A stretch of DNA of 6,959 nt, from contig JAFGNI010000680.1 of the NCBI GenBank assembly GCA_016927095.1, positions 1-6,959 of the forward strand, in the 5' to 3' direction. Position 1 is the stretch's first letter. Each line of letters starts with the position of its first letter. The notes under the pieces are model-generated. The model did not search any database and was not told where the DNA came from. It was given only the letters and a program-made list of their open reading frames with translations. Source of the stretch: Anaerolineae bacterium. Lineage in GTDB: Bacteria; Chloroflexota; Anaerolineae; B4-G1; SLSP01. Below are positions 1 through 5,546 of the stretch, piece after piece. A program made the translations under genes and the position numbers.

Positions 1-642
1 CGTTACGCGGCAGCTCAGGAGCAGATCGCCACCCTGCGCGAGCGCAACCGGCTGGCGCGCGAGCTTCACGACACGGTCGCCCACACCTTGAGTGGCCTGG
101 CGGTGCAGCTGGACGCCCTCGCGTCAGTCTGGCAACCCACGGAACCCCGAGCCCAGCGCTTGCTGGCACACGCCCTCAGCAACGCACGCGCCGGCCTGGA
201 TGAAACCCGGCGCGCGCTTCAGGACCTGCGAGCAGCACCCCTGGAGGATCTGGGACTAGCTCTGGCTATTCGCTCTCTTGCTGAGGGGGTGGCGCGGCGC
301 GGCGACCTCGACCTGGACCTGGATCTGCCGGAAGACCTGGGCAATCTACCTCAGGATCTCGAACAAGCTTTCTACCGTGTAGCTCAGGAGGCGCTTGCGA
401 ACATCGCGCAGCATGCCTCGGCGCGCGCCGTCGCCATCGCGCTCCGCCAGCAGGCACAGACGCTCACGCTCGTGATCAAGGATGATGGCGCTGGCTTCAA
501 CCTACGCGACGCACAAGAGCTGGACCGTTTTGGCCTCCACGGCATGCGCGAGCGCGCCACCCTTGTTGGCGGCACCCTCACCATTGCCACACGTCCCGAC
601 CAGGGCACCGAAATCCGCCTCTCTGCCAAGGTGACCGAATGA
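1..642 (+). CDS. NarL/DesK-type sensor histidine kinase, C-terminal part (5' end outside window)
   Basis: This is the cytoplasmic transmitter part of a sensor kinase that autophosphorylates on His and passes the phosphate to a response regulator. The frame is open from base 1, so the sensor and membrane part lie beyond the left edge; 213 codons are visible. A HisKA_3-type H-box reads RELHDTVAHTLSG, with the phosphorylated His at visible codon 23 (67-69). A short dimerisation helix pair follows, then a HATPase_c domain. Its N-box is EALANIAQHA (codons 130-139), its G1 box DDGAGF (161-166, bases 481-498), its G2 box GLHGMRERA (178-186), and it ends near GTEIRL. H-box class and order fit the NarX/DesK group that partners LuxR-HTH regulators. 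A NarL-type regulator follows at 833, on the same strand, and is the likely partner. The signal sensed cannot be told from this part. The TTG at 88 lies after the H-box and is not the start. Confidence 0.95.
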   Translation, partial: RYAAAQEQIATLRERNRLARELHDTVAHTLSGLAVQLDALASVWQPTEPRAQRLLAHALSNARAGLDETRRALQDLRAAPLEDLGLALAIRSLAEGVARRGDLDLDLDLPEDLGNLPQDLEQAFYRVAQEALANIAQHASARAVAIALRQQAQTLTLVIKDDGAGFNLRDAQELDRFGLHGMRERATLVGGTLTIATRPDQGTEIRLSAKVTE

Positions 643-836
643 GCGCAACGGAGAAGCTGCCCTTGCAGTCAGGGCCTGATCTAGGTGTCGGGCGTCACTT
701 CTGGGCCCCGTCCGCATCGCCGACTCCCTCGGAGCGCCAACCCAACCGCAAGTCCTGTCCTGAAGCGTGCATCGTGACTGGTGACTGTCGGCTGAAGACT
801 ATTAGCTCAGCTGCGCACGAACCGGAGACACCTTGA
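639..836 (+). CDS. doubtful 65-codon frame bridging kinase and regulator
   Basis: This frame starts with ATG inside the kinase stop (ATGA, 639-642) and ends with TGA inside the regulator start (TTGA, 833-836). Both junctions are the 4-nt overlaps typical of translationally coupled genes. An SD-like AAGGTG (628-633) sits 5 nt before the ATG. The 65-residue product is rich in Ser, Pro and Ala, has two Cys (near residues 40 and 44), and has no hydrophobic segment or motif I recognise. It looks more like translated spacer than a folded protein. Two readings are open: a small coupled peptide that carries ribosomes from kinase to regulator, or a chance open frame in a spacer inserted between two genes that once overlapped. 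I favour chance slightly. Confidence 0.25.
   Translation: MSATEKLPLQSGPDLGVGRHFWAPSASPTPSERQPNRKSCPEACIVTGDCRLKTISSAAHEPETP
824..828 (+). promoter_or_regulatory. ribosome binding site of the response regulator
   Basis: GGAGA lies 4 nt before the TTG at 833. It supports this non-ATG start. An in-frame TAG at 803-805 rules out any longer product, and the protein begins MIRLLIVDD, the usual N-terminus of a receiver domain. Confidence 0.6.
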
Positions 837-1474
837 TCCGCCTGCTCATTGTCGACGACCAGTGGATTGTATGCGAGGGACTGGAGGCCATCCTGGATGC
901 CGAGCCCGACATCGACGTTGTGGGCATCGCCAACGACGGCGCCGAGGCCTTGGCGCGCGTCGCCGACCTGCATCCTGACGTGGTCCTGATGGATCTCAAG
1001 ATGCCCGTGATGAACGGGGTCCAAGCGACCCAGCAGATCGCGCTGAAGCACCCCGAGACCAAGGTGCTGGTCCTGACCACCTATGGCGCCGATGAGTGGG
1101 TCTTCGACGCACTGCGCGCCGGCGCCGTCGGCTATCTGCTCAAGGGCACGCCCCGCGCCGCCCTGGTGGCCGCCGTCAAGGGGACCGCCAAGGGCGAGAC
1201 CTACATTGACCCCAAAGTCGCAGGCAAACTTCTGCCCACCGCGCCACGTCCGGCAGGCGGCGAGGACTCACGCCTGCTCGCCAACCTGAGCGATCGCGAA
1301 CTGGACGTACTCCGACTGCTGGCCCAAGGTCTCACTAACGCCGACATAGCCGAACGGCTCTATCTCTCCCACGGCACCGTCCGCAACTACGTCAGCGCGA
1401 TCCTTACCAAACTCAATGTCGAAGACCGCACTCAAGCGGCACTCCTCGCCCTTCGCCACGGCCTTGGTGGCTGA
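833..1474 (+). CDS. NarL/FixJ-family response regulator (receiver + LuxR-type HTH)
   Basis: This is a DNA-binding transcription regulator of 213 residues, the usual length for the family. The receiver domain (about residues 1-120) has the acidic pair D8/D9, the phosphorylated Asp D54 in VVLMDLKMP, the switch Thr T82/T83 in VLTTYG, and K104 in YLLKG. After a linker, a LuxR/GerE HTH occupies about 152-206. It starts LSDRELDVLRLLAQG and continues TNADIAERL, then SHGTVRNYVSAILTKL as the recognition part. All catalytic receiver residues are present, so phosphorylation should work. Start is TTG at 833, overlapping the TGA of the doubtful upstream frame as TTGA. The sensor kinase just upstream is the expected phosphodonor. 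Spacing of 190 bp is unusual, since such pairs often overlap or nearly touch. Target genes cannot be inferred, because the next genes run in the opposite direction. Confidence 0.96.
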   Translation: MIRLLIVDDQWIVCEGLEAILDAEPDIDVVGIANDGAEALARVADLHPDVVLMDLKMPVMNGVQATQQIALKHPETKVLVLTTYGADEWVFDALRAGAVGYLLKGTPRAALVAAVKGTAKGETYIDPKVAGKLLPTAPRPAGGEDSRLLANLSDRELDVLRLLAQGLTNADIAERLYLSHGTVRNYVSAILTKLNVEDRTQAALLALRHGLGG

Positions 1475-1488
1475 CATCGTCTTAGTAT

Positions 1489-2289
1489 CTAGACCGGGCG
1501 CTGGCCTCCTCCCTCAAGTAGAGCGCGCACCATCGCGGCGTTCTCCTCCACCATGCCGTCCTCGTCGCCACGGTGCATCCCCACATTCACAACGTCACCG
1601 GGCTTAATGCTCTCGAAGGCATACTCGAACGCCATACGCGCCTCGATCCTCCCTGCTCCCATTATCTTGTAGCCGATGCACGGTTTCTGGATCCGCCGGA
1701 TTGCGTCCACGGCGCGCGCCACGTCGGCTAGGCGGAACTTCTCGCCGCCACCTGTGTGCAGGCTCCCGCAGTTGAAGAAGCAGACCGCGTGAAAATCCGC
1801 ATAGCCTAGGCCGTACACCCACAGATGCGCCTCGGGGGCGTGACCCGCCACCCCAGCCGGCACACCCTTTGAGCGCGCATACGCGCACCACTGACGGATC
1901 GTCTCGCCATCATCGCGCCGGTAGGCATCGTCCACCAACGCCCCGTGGAAGTAGAGGGCCTTGCAGCCGATGTCTACCACCTCGTCAACCGCCGAGGCCA
2001 TGTCCGCCTTCTCGCGTAGGTTCACCTGCGCGATCCACTGCAGCGAACCGCCACCCTCCAGATACTCCCGCGTGGCCTGGAGCACGTGTGGCGTCTCATT
2101 GTTCGTGATCATCGTGTTGATCCCCGCCGCCTCTGCCCGCTCCCACGTCTCCTTGATCCGTGGCACCGTGTAGTAGGCGCGCATCTCCCGGTCCCGGTCC
2201 GGGTTCTGATGACTGTAGCCGCCGAACGGATTCGCTCCAATGATCAACCGCGTGACCCTCAGCCCACAGAAGTCAACAACCGGCAGCAT
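1489..2289 (-). CDS. predicted (beta/alpha)8 TIM-barrel protein of unknown function
   Basis: The product is a 266-residue soluble protein with no signal peptide or membrane segment. Eight short hydrophobic strands alternate with helices as in a complete TIM barrel: TRLIIGAN (13-20), INTMITN (57-63), LQWIAQV (83-89), CKALYFHG (109-116), VPAGVAGH (143-150), FHAVCFFN (167-174), CIGYKIM (204-210) and VVNVGMH (233-239). Polar residues at strand ends (N20, N63, H116 region, H150, N174, K208, H239) would line an active site. The pattern NPFGG near the N-terminus and IKPGDVVNVGMHRGD near the C-terminus recalls uncharacterised bacterial barrel proteins distantly like aldo/keto reductases. I cannot place a catalytic tetrad, so no reaction is assigned. 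An upstream ATG at 2352 would add 21 residues, but the ATG at 2289 has a perfect SD 7 nt before it and begins exactly at the first strand region, so I use it. The gene lies 147 bp after the peptidase on the same strand. Confidence 0.85.
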   Translation of the reverse strand: MLPVVDFCGLRVTRLIIGANPFGGYSHQNPDRDREMRAYYTVPRIKETWERAEAAGINTMITNNETPHVLQATREYLEGGGSLQWIAQVNLREKADMASAVDEVVDIGCKALYFHGALVDDAYRRDDGETIRQWCAYARSKGVPAGVAGHAPEAHLWVYGLGYADFHAVCFFNCGSLHTGGGEKFRLADVARAVDAIRRIQKPCIGYKIMGAGRIEARMAFEYAFESIKPGDVVNVGMHRGDEDGMVEENAAMVRALLEGGGQRPV

Positions 2290-2296
2290 CCTTCTT

Positions 2297-2303
2297 CCTC
2301 CTT
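2297..2303 (-). promoter_or_regulatory. strong ribosome binding site deciding the barrel-protein start
   Basis: AAGGAGG on the - strand lies 7 nt before the ATG at 2289-2287. The alternative ATG at 2352 has no comparable purine motif, so the shorter product is preferred. Confidence 0.8.
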
Positions 2304-2332
2304 GAACCCATCCCCAACATCCATCCATCGCC

Positions 2333-2354
2333 AAATCGGGGCGCCGAAGCACCC
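2333..2354 (-). terminator. possible terminator: UUCG-loop hairpin after the peptidase gene
   Basis: Read on the - strand, GGGTGC-TTCG-GCGCCC forms a 6-bp stem (one G.U pair) closed by the very stable cUUCGg tetraloop at 2354-2339. It is followed by CGATTT. The T run is only three bases, so this is a weak intrinsic terminator at best. It could also be a stabilising 3' hairpin. It lies 83 nt after the peptidase stop and about 50 nt before the barrel gene. Confidence 0.3.
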
Positions 2355-2394
2355 ACCAGCCCCTACCTCCTGCGATTCACAGGCTCGCAAGGCC

Positions 2395-2455
2395 GCCTTC
2401 CCGCCCGTTCGCTTTCTCGCCTTCTCGGTTTCCCGCTCACTCGCTTCCCCGTCCC
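2395..2455. repeat. degenerate pyrimidine-rich short-period tandem tract
   Basis: The + strand here is almost all pyrimidine plus G, with repeated units of about 8-9 nt resembling TCGCTTTC, TCGCCTTC, TCGGTTTCC and TCGCTTCCC. On the coding strand it is a purine-rich tract spanning the peptidase stop codon (2439-2437), so the last few codons (GRGSE) come from it. It may be a remnant of a dispersed degenerate repeat. A nearby triple CATC (2318-2329) is a separate minor tandem. Confidence 0.4.
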
Positions 2456-5406
2456 ACCAGCGGCAGCCACACGGCCTCTGCATCCGCCACCACGATCGCA
2501 AACCGCGCCTCTACGGCTGTGTCGTTGCTCACCACCAGGCCGTGGATGTCCTCTACCGACCCATCGTATCGGTATAGGATTGACTCCGGCAGCATCCCCA
2601 CGCCATAACGGTCCGCCCACGCGACGCCATCCCCTCGCCCCAATGCCCAGCTCTGGGGCACGCCGTACGCACTGGCGAAGAGCTCCATCGCAAGATCGGC
2701 GCCGCTGTCCTCGGGCACAGCGCGCACGACCTGCGCCCGGTTGAGCGGGAACCGTAGGTCAAACGCCTTGACCGTTTCTGCCGGCCCCATCACAAAGGGA
2801 CCGTAGGTCCCTGGCGCGCCGATCACCTCCGTGATCCCGCTGGACCAGCCCAGGTAGGTGTTGCCGCCCCCGTAGCTGGCGCGCACCCGATAGTGCTCCG
2901 GCGCTCCAGACCCGTGGCGCCCGTTCACCGCCACGTAGTCGATTGCCGTACCGGGATACGCCGAGACCGCTCGCACGGACCGCGCAGCCGGGTCCTCGAA
3001 CCATGAAGCCGAGCTCAGCACCAGGTCGAGATCCCCGGCCACCGGACGGATGCCAAAAGCCCGCCAATTCATCGTATCAGGCCAATCGTCGGGATAGACG
3101 GATAGATGCGTGCCTAACGGCGTGGGAGGCGGGTCATAGAATCCGGTGTCTGGCGGGATGCGATAGGTACCGCGCCACCAGGCAGCCCCCAGGAACGAAG
3201 GGCTATAGGTCCAGGCATCCGCAAGACTGATGGTGAATGTGTAGATCTCGGAAGCGACGGCTGTGAAGTCCACGATTTCGAAGGTGTTGTGCAGTGAGAA
3301 TGATGACGCCACGAGCTTGTTGCCCTGGCGCGTCACGCGCAGATCGACATCCGGTGGCGGCGCCGTCGACGTCTCTGTTGGGTTGGCCAGCCAGTTGACC
3401 ACGAAGCGCGCACGCTCGCCACCGTGAACATACTGCGTGAAGGTGATCGGGTAACTTGCTGACGACGTGATCTCGATGCTTGCCCAATGCCCTCTCTCCA
3501 CCGTCGCCAGCGCCGCCGTAGGCATAATCCCCCCTACACCGTCAACGTCACTCAGGGTCAGGTCTCCCTCGAGGTTCCGGAGCGCCGTGGCCATGATGAT
3601 GGCCTTGACCGACTCAGGGCGGTCGACGAGGAGCGGCTCGGCCTGGATGATGTCCGCAGCCAGCGCAGCTACCATCGGGGAGGCAAAGCTGGTGCCGCTA
3701 CCGATGAGGCCGATGGGCCCGGTCAGTGTCGTCGAGACCACCGTGCTCCAGATTGTCGATCCGACGGCAACGACCTCAGGCTTCTCGTGAGTTGGCGAAG
3801 GTGTCTCGCCGCCAGGATCTCCCCAGCTGCTACAACGGCTCATTGCGTCGTCATCCCAGGCCAATGAACCTTCGTCACGGTAGTTGCCGACGCTGATCAC
3901 GTTGTAACCCTTGGCCGGCGAGACGACATAGGTGGTGGAAAAGACACCTGTATAGCAGACCGGGTCACCGAAATTGCCCGCTGCTACAACCACGAAATCA
4001 CGGTTGTAGCGCATGAAGGAGTCGAGCTGACGGTCAAACGGCCCAAAGGTCGGGTTGTTGATGGTATCCCAGTACCAGCTGTTGTTCAGAACCGTAGCCT
4101 GCTGCTGTCCCCACGCCATCGCCTGGAGCATACGGTTGAAATCCCGGTAATCGCCGTTGGCGGCAAACAGGGTCGCGCCCGGCGCTAGCCCCCGGTAGAC
4201 AGGATGTTGGCTACCGATGATCCCCGTGACGCCTGTAGCGTGCATCTGGTCTGCAGCCAAAGCGTCGTGGTTCGCATCGTAGATGCCCGCGATCGTCAGG
4301 TAAGGATTGTCGGGGGCAGCATAAGCGCCCTCGATGATAGCCACAGAGACCCCAGTACCGCTGTAGCCCACGCCGTTCACCAAGTCCGCATTCTGCGTTG
4401 GCCCGGCGATATCGAGCGACGGCCCGGCGTGATCCGGCACTATGTAAATTGCGTCGACCTGCGGCCATCGCGCCAGAGCAACGATCTCGTCACGCGCCAT
4501 GCCAGGGAGCACAACGAGGAGTAGGCCGTCGGCAGCATCCGTCACGCGCCGGTCTCTCTGATCAGCCGGTGCACCCTGGGCATAGCGTGCCGCCACTTGG
4601 GGTAGCTCGGCCTGCAATCGTGCGGAAAAAGCCGCGCGAATACCTCCGACCTGTGCGCGAAGCCCTTCATCCCGCGCCATCCCAGGGATCCGCGCCTCCG
4701 CCAGTTCTGCCTGCGTATCCGGGATCCGCGGCGGCTGGGCCATCTTGGCAGCGATCTCAGCCGCGGACAGCCGTGGTAGAGGTGTCTTGGGCGCCGCGTC
4801 ACTGTACACCGGGCTGGGTGCTGAGAGCCCCTGAGGCGCGGCGACGTCGTCGGTCATTGCCCCAGGTGAGACGGCACTGCCCCGAAGCGCCACATCTGCA
4901 AGGAGGGACGTGCCTGACGGCTCATCTAGCTCTGCCGCCAGCCACACGGCGACGTCAACCCGCGCATCCGGCCCCATAGCAGCCACCTGTGCAGCCGTCG
5001 CCGGCGTCATCGCCCCGTGTTCGGCACGCCAACGGGCGCCCGCCTCTGCACGTGCCGTGGCCAGATCGACCACCGGCGTTTCAGCATCTGCCGGATCGCC
5101 CAGGAAACTGACGGTGAGCACCTCGCCCGAGGTTCGGTCGAGCGCTTTCACCGTCAGCACGTGTCGCCCGTCGAGAAGCGTCTCGGTGTCCTGAGCCACC
5201 AGAGAGAGGTCCGCATCGTGTCGCGACGTCACTACAGCCAGGCGCTTCAGCAGAGACCTATCCGGATCCTCGGTGCCAAGAGGTATTGCAACGGCGTCAC
5301 CTGTGAACGCGACCGTCCCCGAGATGAACAGCCCGACCAGCCCGACCACCACACCTCTGACGATCTGCTTTACACCCGGCACGGGCCCTCCTTCCGCACA
5401 GCGCAC
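2437..5406 (-). CDS. secreted subtilisin-like (S8 family) serine peptidase with Glu at the catalytic Asp position
   Basis: This is a predicted exported protease precursor of 989 residues. An N-terminal signal peptide has a K/R region (13-17), a hydrophobic core VVVGLVGLFISG (19-30) and likely cleavage after AVA (40). Residues about 45-335 form a long Ala-rich propeptide region; its end, LLLVVL to VDAIYIV (295-323), resembles the tail of an I9-type inhibitor. The S8 domain spans about 345-640. It has H389 in DQMHATGV, oxyanion N478 in VAAGN, and nucleophile S573 in GTSFASP. At the Asp strand the sequence is VAIIEGAY, so E359 (4332-4330) stands where Asp is expected. C484 and C525 could form a disulphide. 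Residues 640-989 look like one or two beta-sandwich domains (DVDLRVT and GDLDLVL repeat a theme). The protein ends WLPLVGRGSE. GTG at 5406 has GGAGGTG 7 nt upstream. A GTG at 5382 with AAGGAGGG 4 nt upstream is an alternative (981 residues). Family is sure; activity with Glu is not. Confidence 0.93.
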   Translation of the reverse strand: MRCAEGGPVPGVKQIVRGVVVGLVGLFISGTVAFTGDAVAIPLGTEDPDRSLLKRLAVVTSRHDADLSLVAQDTETLLDGRHVLTVKALDRTSGEVLTVSFLGDPADAETPVVDLATARAEAGARWRAEHGAMTPATAAQVAAMGPDARVDVAVWLAAELDEPSGTSLLADVALRGSAVSPGAMTDDVAAPQGLSAPSPVYSDAAPKTPLPRLSAAEIAAKMAQPPRIPDTQAELAEARIPGMARDEGLRAQVGGIRAAFSARLQAELPQVAARYAQGAPADQRDRRVTDAADGLLLVVLPGMARDEIVALARWPQVDAIYIVPDHAGPSLDIAGPTQNADLVNGVGYSGTGVSVAIIEGAYAAPDNPYLTIAGIYDANHDALAADQMHATGVTGIIGSQHPVYRGLAPGATLFAANGDYRDFNRMLQAMAWGQQQATVLNNSWYWDTINNPTFGPFDRQLDSFMRYNRDFVVVAAGNFGDPVCYTGVFSTTYVVSPAKGYNVISVGNYRDEGSLAWDDDAMSRCSSWGDPGGETPSPTHEKPEVVAVGSTIWSTVVSTTLTGPIGLIGSGTSFASPMVAALAADIIQAEPLLVDRPESVKAIIMATALRNLEGDLTLSDVDGVGGIMPTAALATVERGHWASIEITSSASYPITFTQYVHGGERARFVVNWLANPTETSTAPPPDVDLRVTRQGNKLVASSFSLHNTFEIVDFTAVASEIYTFTISLADAWTYSPSFLGAAWWRGTYRIPPDTGFYDPPPTPLGTHLSVYPDDWPDTMNWRAFGIRPVAGDLDLVLSSASWFEDPAARSVRAVSAYPGTAIDYVAVNGRHGSGAPEHYRVRASYGGGNTYLGWSSGITEVIGAPGTYGPFVMGPAETVKAFDLRFPLNRAQVVRAVPEDSGADLAMELFASAYGVPQSWALGRGDGVAWADRYGVGMLPESILYRYDGSVEDIHGLVVSNDTAVEARFAIVVADAEAVWLPLVGRGSE

Positions 5407-5413
5407 GCTGACC

Positions 5414-5420
5414 CACCTCC
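5414..5420 (-). promoter_or_regulatory. ribosome binding site of the S8 peptidase
   Basis: GGAGGTG on the - strand lies 7 nt before the GTG at 5406 and matches the core of the 16S tail. A second motif, AAGGAGGG (5393-5386), lies inside the frame 3 nt before a GTG at 5382. Both starts are plausible. The leader length predicted from the -10 box favours 5406. Confidence 0.55.
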
Positions 5421-5436
5421 GCTGCTGCCCAGGGCC

Positions 5437-5442
5437 ATTATA
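5437..5442 (-). promoter_or_regulatory. possible -10 promoter element for the S8 peptidase
   Basis: A perfect TATAAT reads on the - strand at 5442-5437, in otherwise GC-rich DNA. Transcription would begin near 5430 and give a leader of about 24 nt containing the GGAGGTG. No good TTGACA-like -35 box is found at 16-18 bp, where the arm of the palindrome lies, and there is no TG extension. Activity may therefore need an activator, or the match may be chance. Confidence 0.4.
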
Positions 5443-5451
5443 GTCGTCCCA

Positions 5452-5525
5452 CTTGAAAAGACCTTTGGGGCCTCTGTTCCCAGACCATCCTGTCTGCGGA
5501 ACAAGAATCCAAAGGTCTCTTGAAG
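5452..5525. repeat. long imperfect palindrome between ATPase and peptidase genes
   Basis: Two arms of about 34 nt (5452-5485 and 5492-5525) are inverted copies around a 6-nt centre (CATCCT). The outer core AGACCTTTGG (5459-5468) pairs perfectly with CCAAAGGTCT (5509-5518). The inner core GTTCC..AGAC (5476-5485) pairs with GTCT..GGAAC (5492-5502), with a bulge. The middle is mismatched. The RNA from either strand would form one long hairpin. It sits wholly in the spacer after the ATPase stop and just upstream of the peptidase -10 box. It could be a dispersed REP- or MITE-like element, a 3' hairpin for the ATPase transcript, or an operator. Confidence 0.75.
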
Positions 5526-5546
5526 AGACGGCACCCGCTGTGTGCC
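5516..5546 (-). terminator. possible 3' hairpins after the copper ATPase gene
   Basis: Immediately after the ATPase TAA, on the - strand, GGCAC and GTGCC (5546-5542 and 5534-5530) form a 5-bp stem with a 7-nt loop. Next comes GTCTC-TTCAA-GAGAC (5530-5516). No T run follows either stem, so intrinsic termination is uncertain. The second hairpin shares bases with the long palindrome, and the two folds would compete. Confidence 0.3.

Noticed and set aside
659..675. Short hairpin GCCCT-(7 nt)-AGGGC after the kinase gene, considered as a terminator
   Set aside because: Only five base pairs with no T run after it, and the partner regulator lies downstream, so a stop there is not expected.
801..817. 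ATTAGCTCAGCTGCGC, similar to the D-arm of a tRNA
   Set aside because: No acceptor stem, anticodon arm or T-arm (GTTCRA) can be placed around it; the sequence runs straight into the regulator start.
2290..2352. 21-residue N-terminal extension of the barrel protein from the ATG at 2352
   Set aside because: The perfect SD at 2303-2297 lies inside this stretch, and the extension (Trp/Gly-rich) matches no strand or signal peptide.
2086..2577. Open frame of 163 codons on the + strand over the barrel-gene 5' end and the peptidase 3' end
   Set aside because: It is antisense to two well-supported genes, crosses the repeat tract, and its product is a low-complexity Arg/Pro/His-rich string, typical of shadow frames in GC-rich DNA.
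4398..4979. Open frame of 193 codons on the + strand, opposite the peptidase propeptide
   Set aside because: The product is Arg/Pro/Ala-rich with no domain or motif; the - strand frame has signal peptide, prodomain and catalytic motifs.
5017..5523. Open frame of 168 codons on the + strand covering the peptidase 5' end and the spacer with the palindrome
   Set aside because: It has no recognisable domain, no clear SD, and is antisense to the signal peptide and propeptide coding region.
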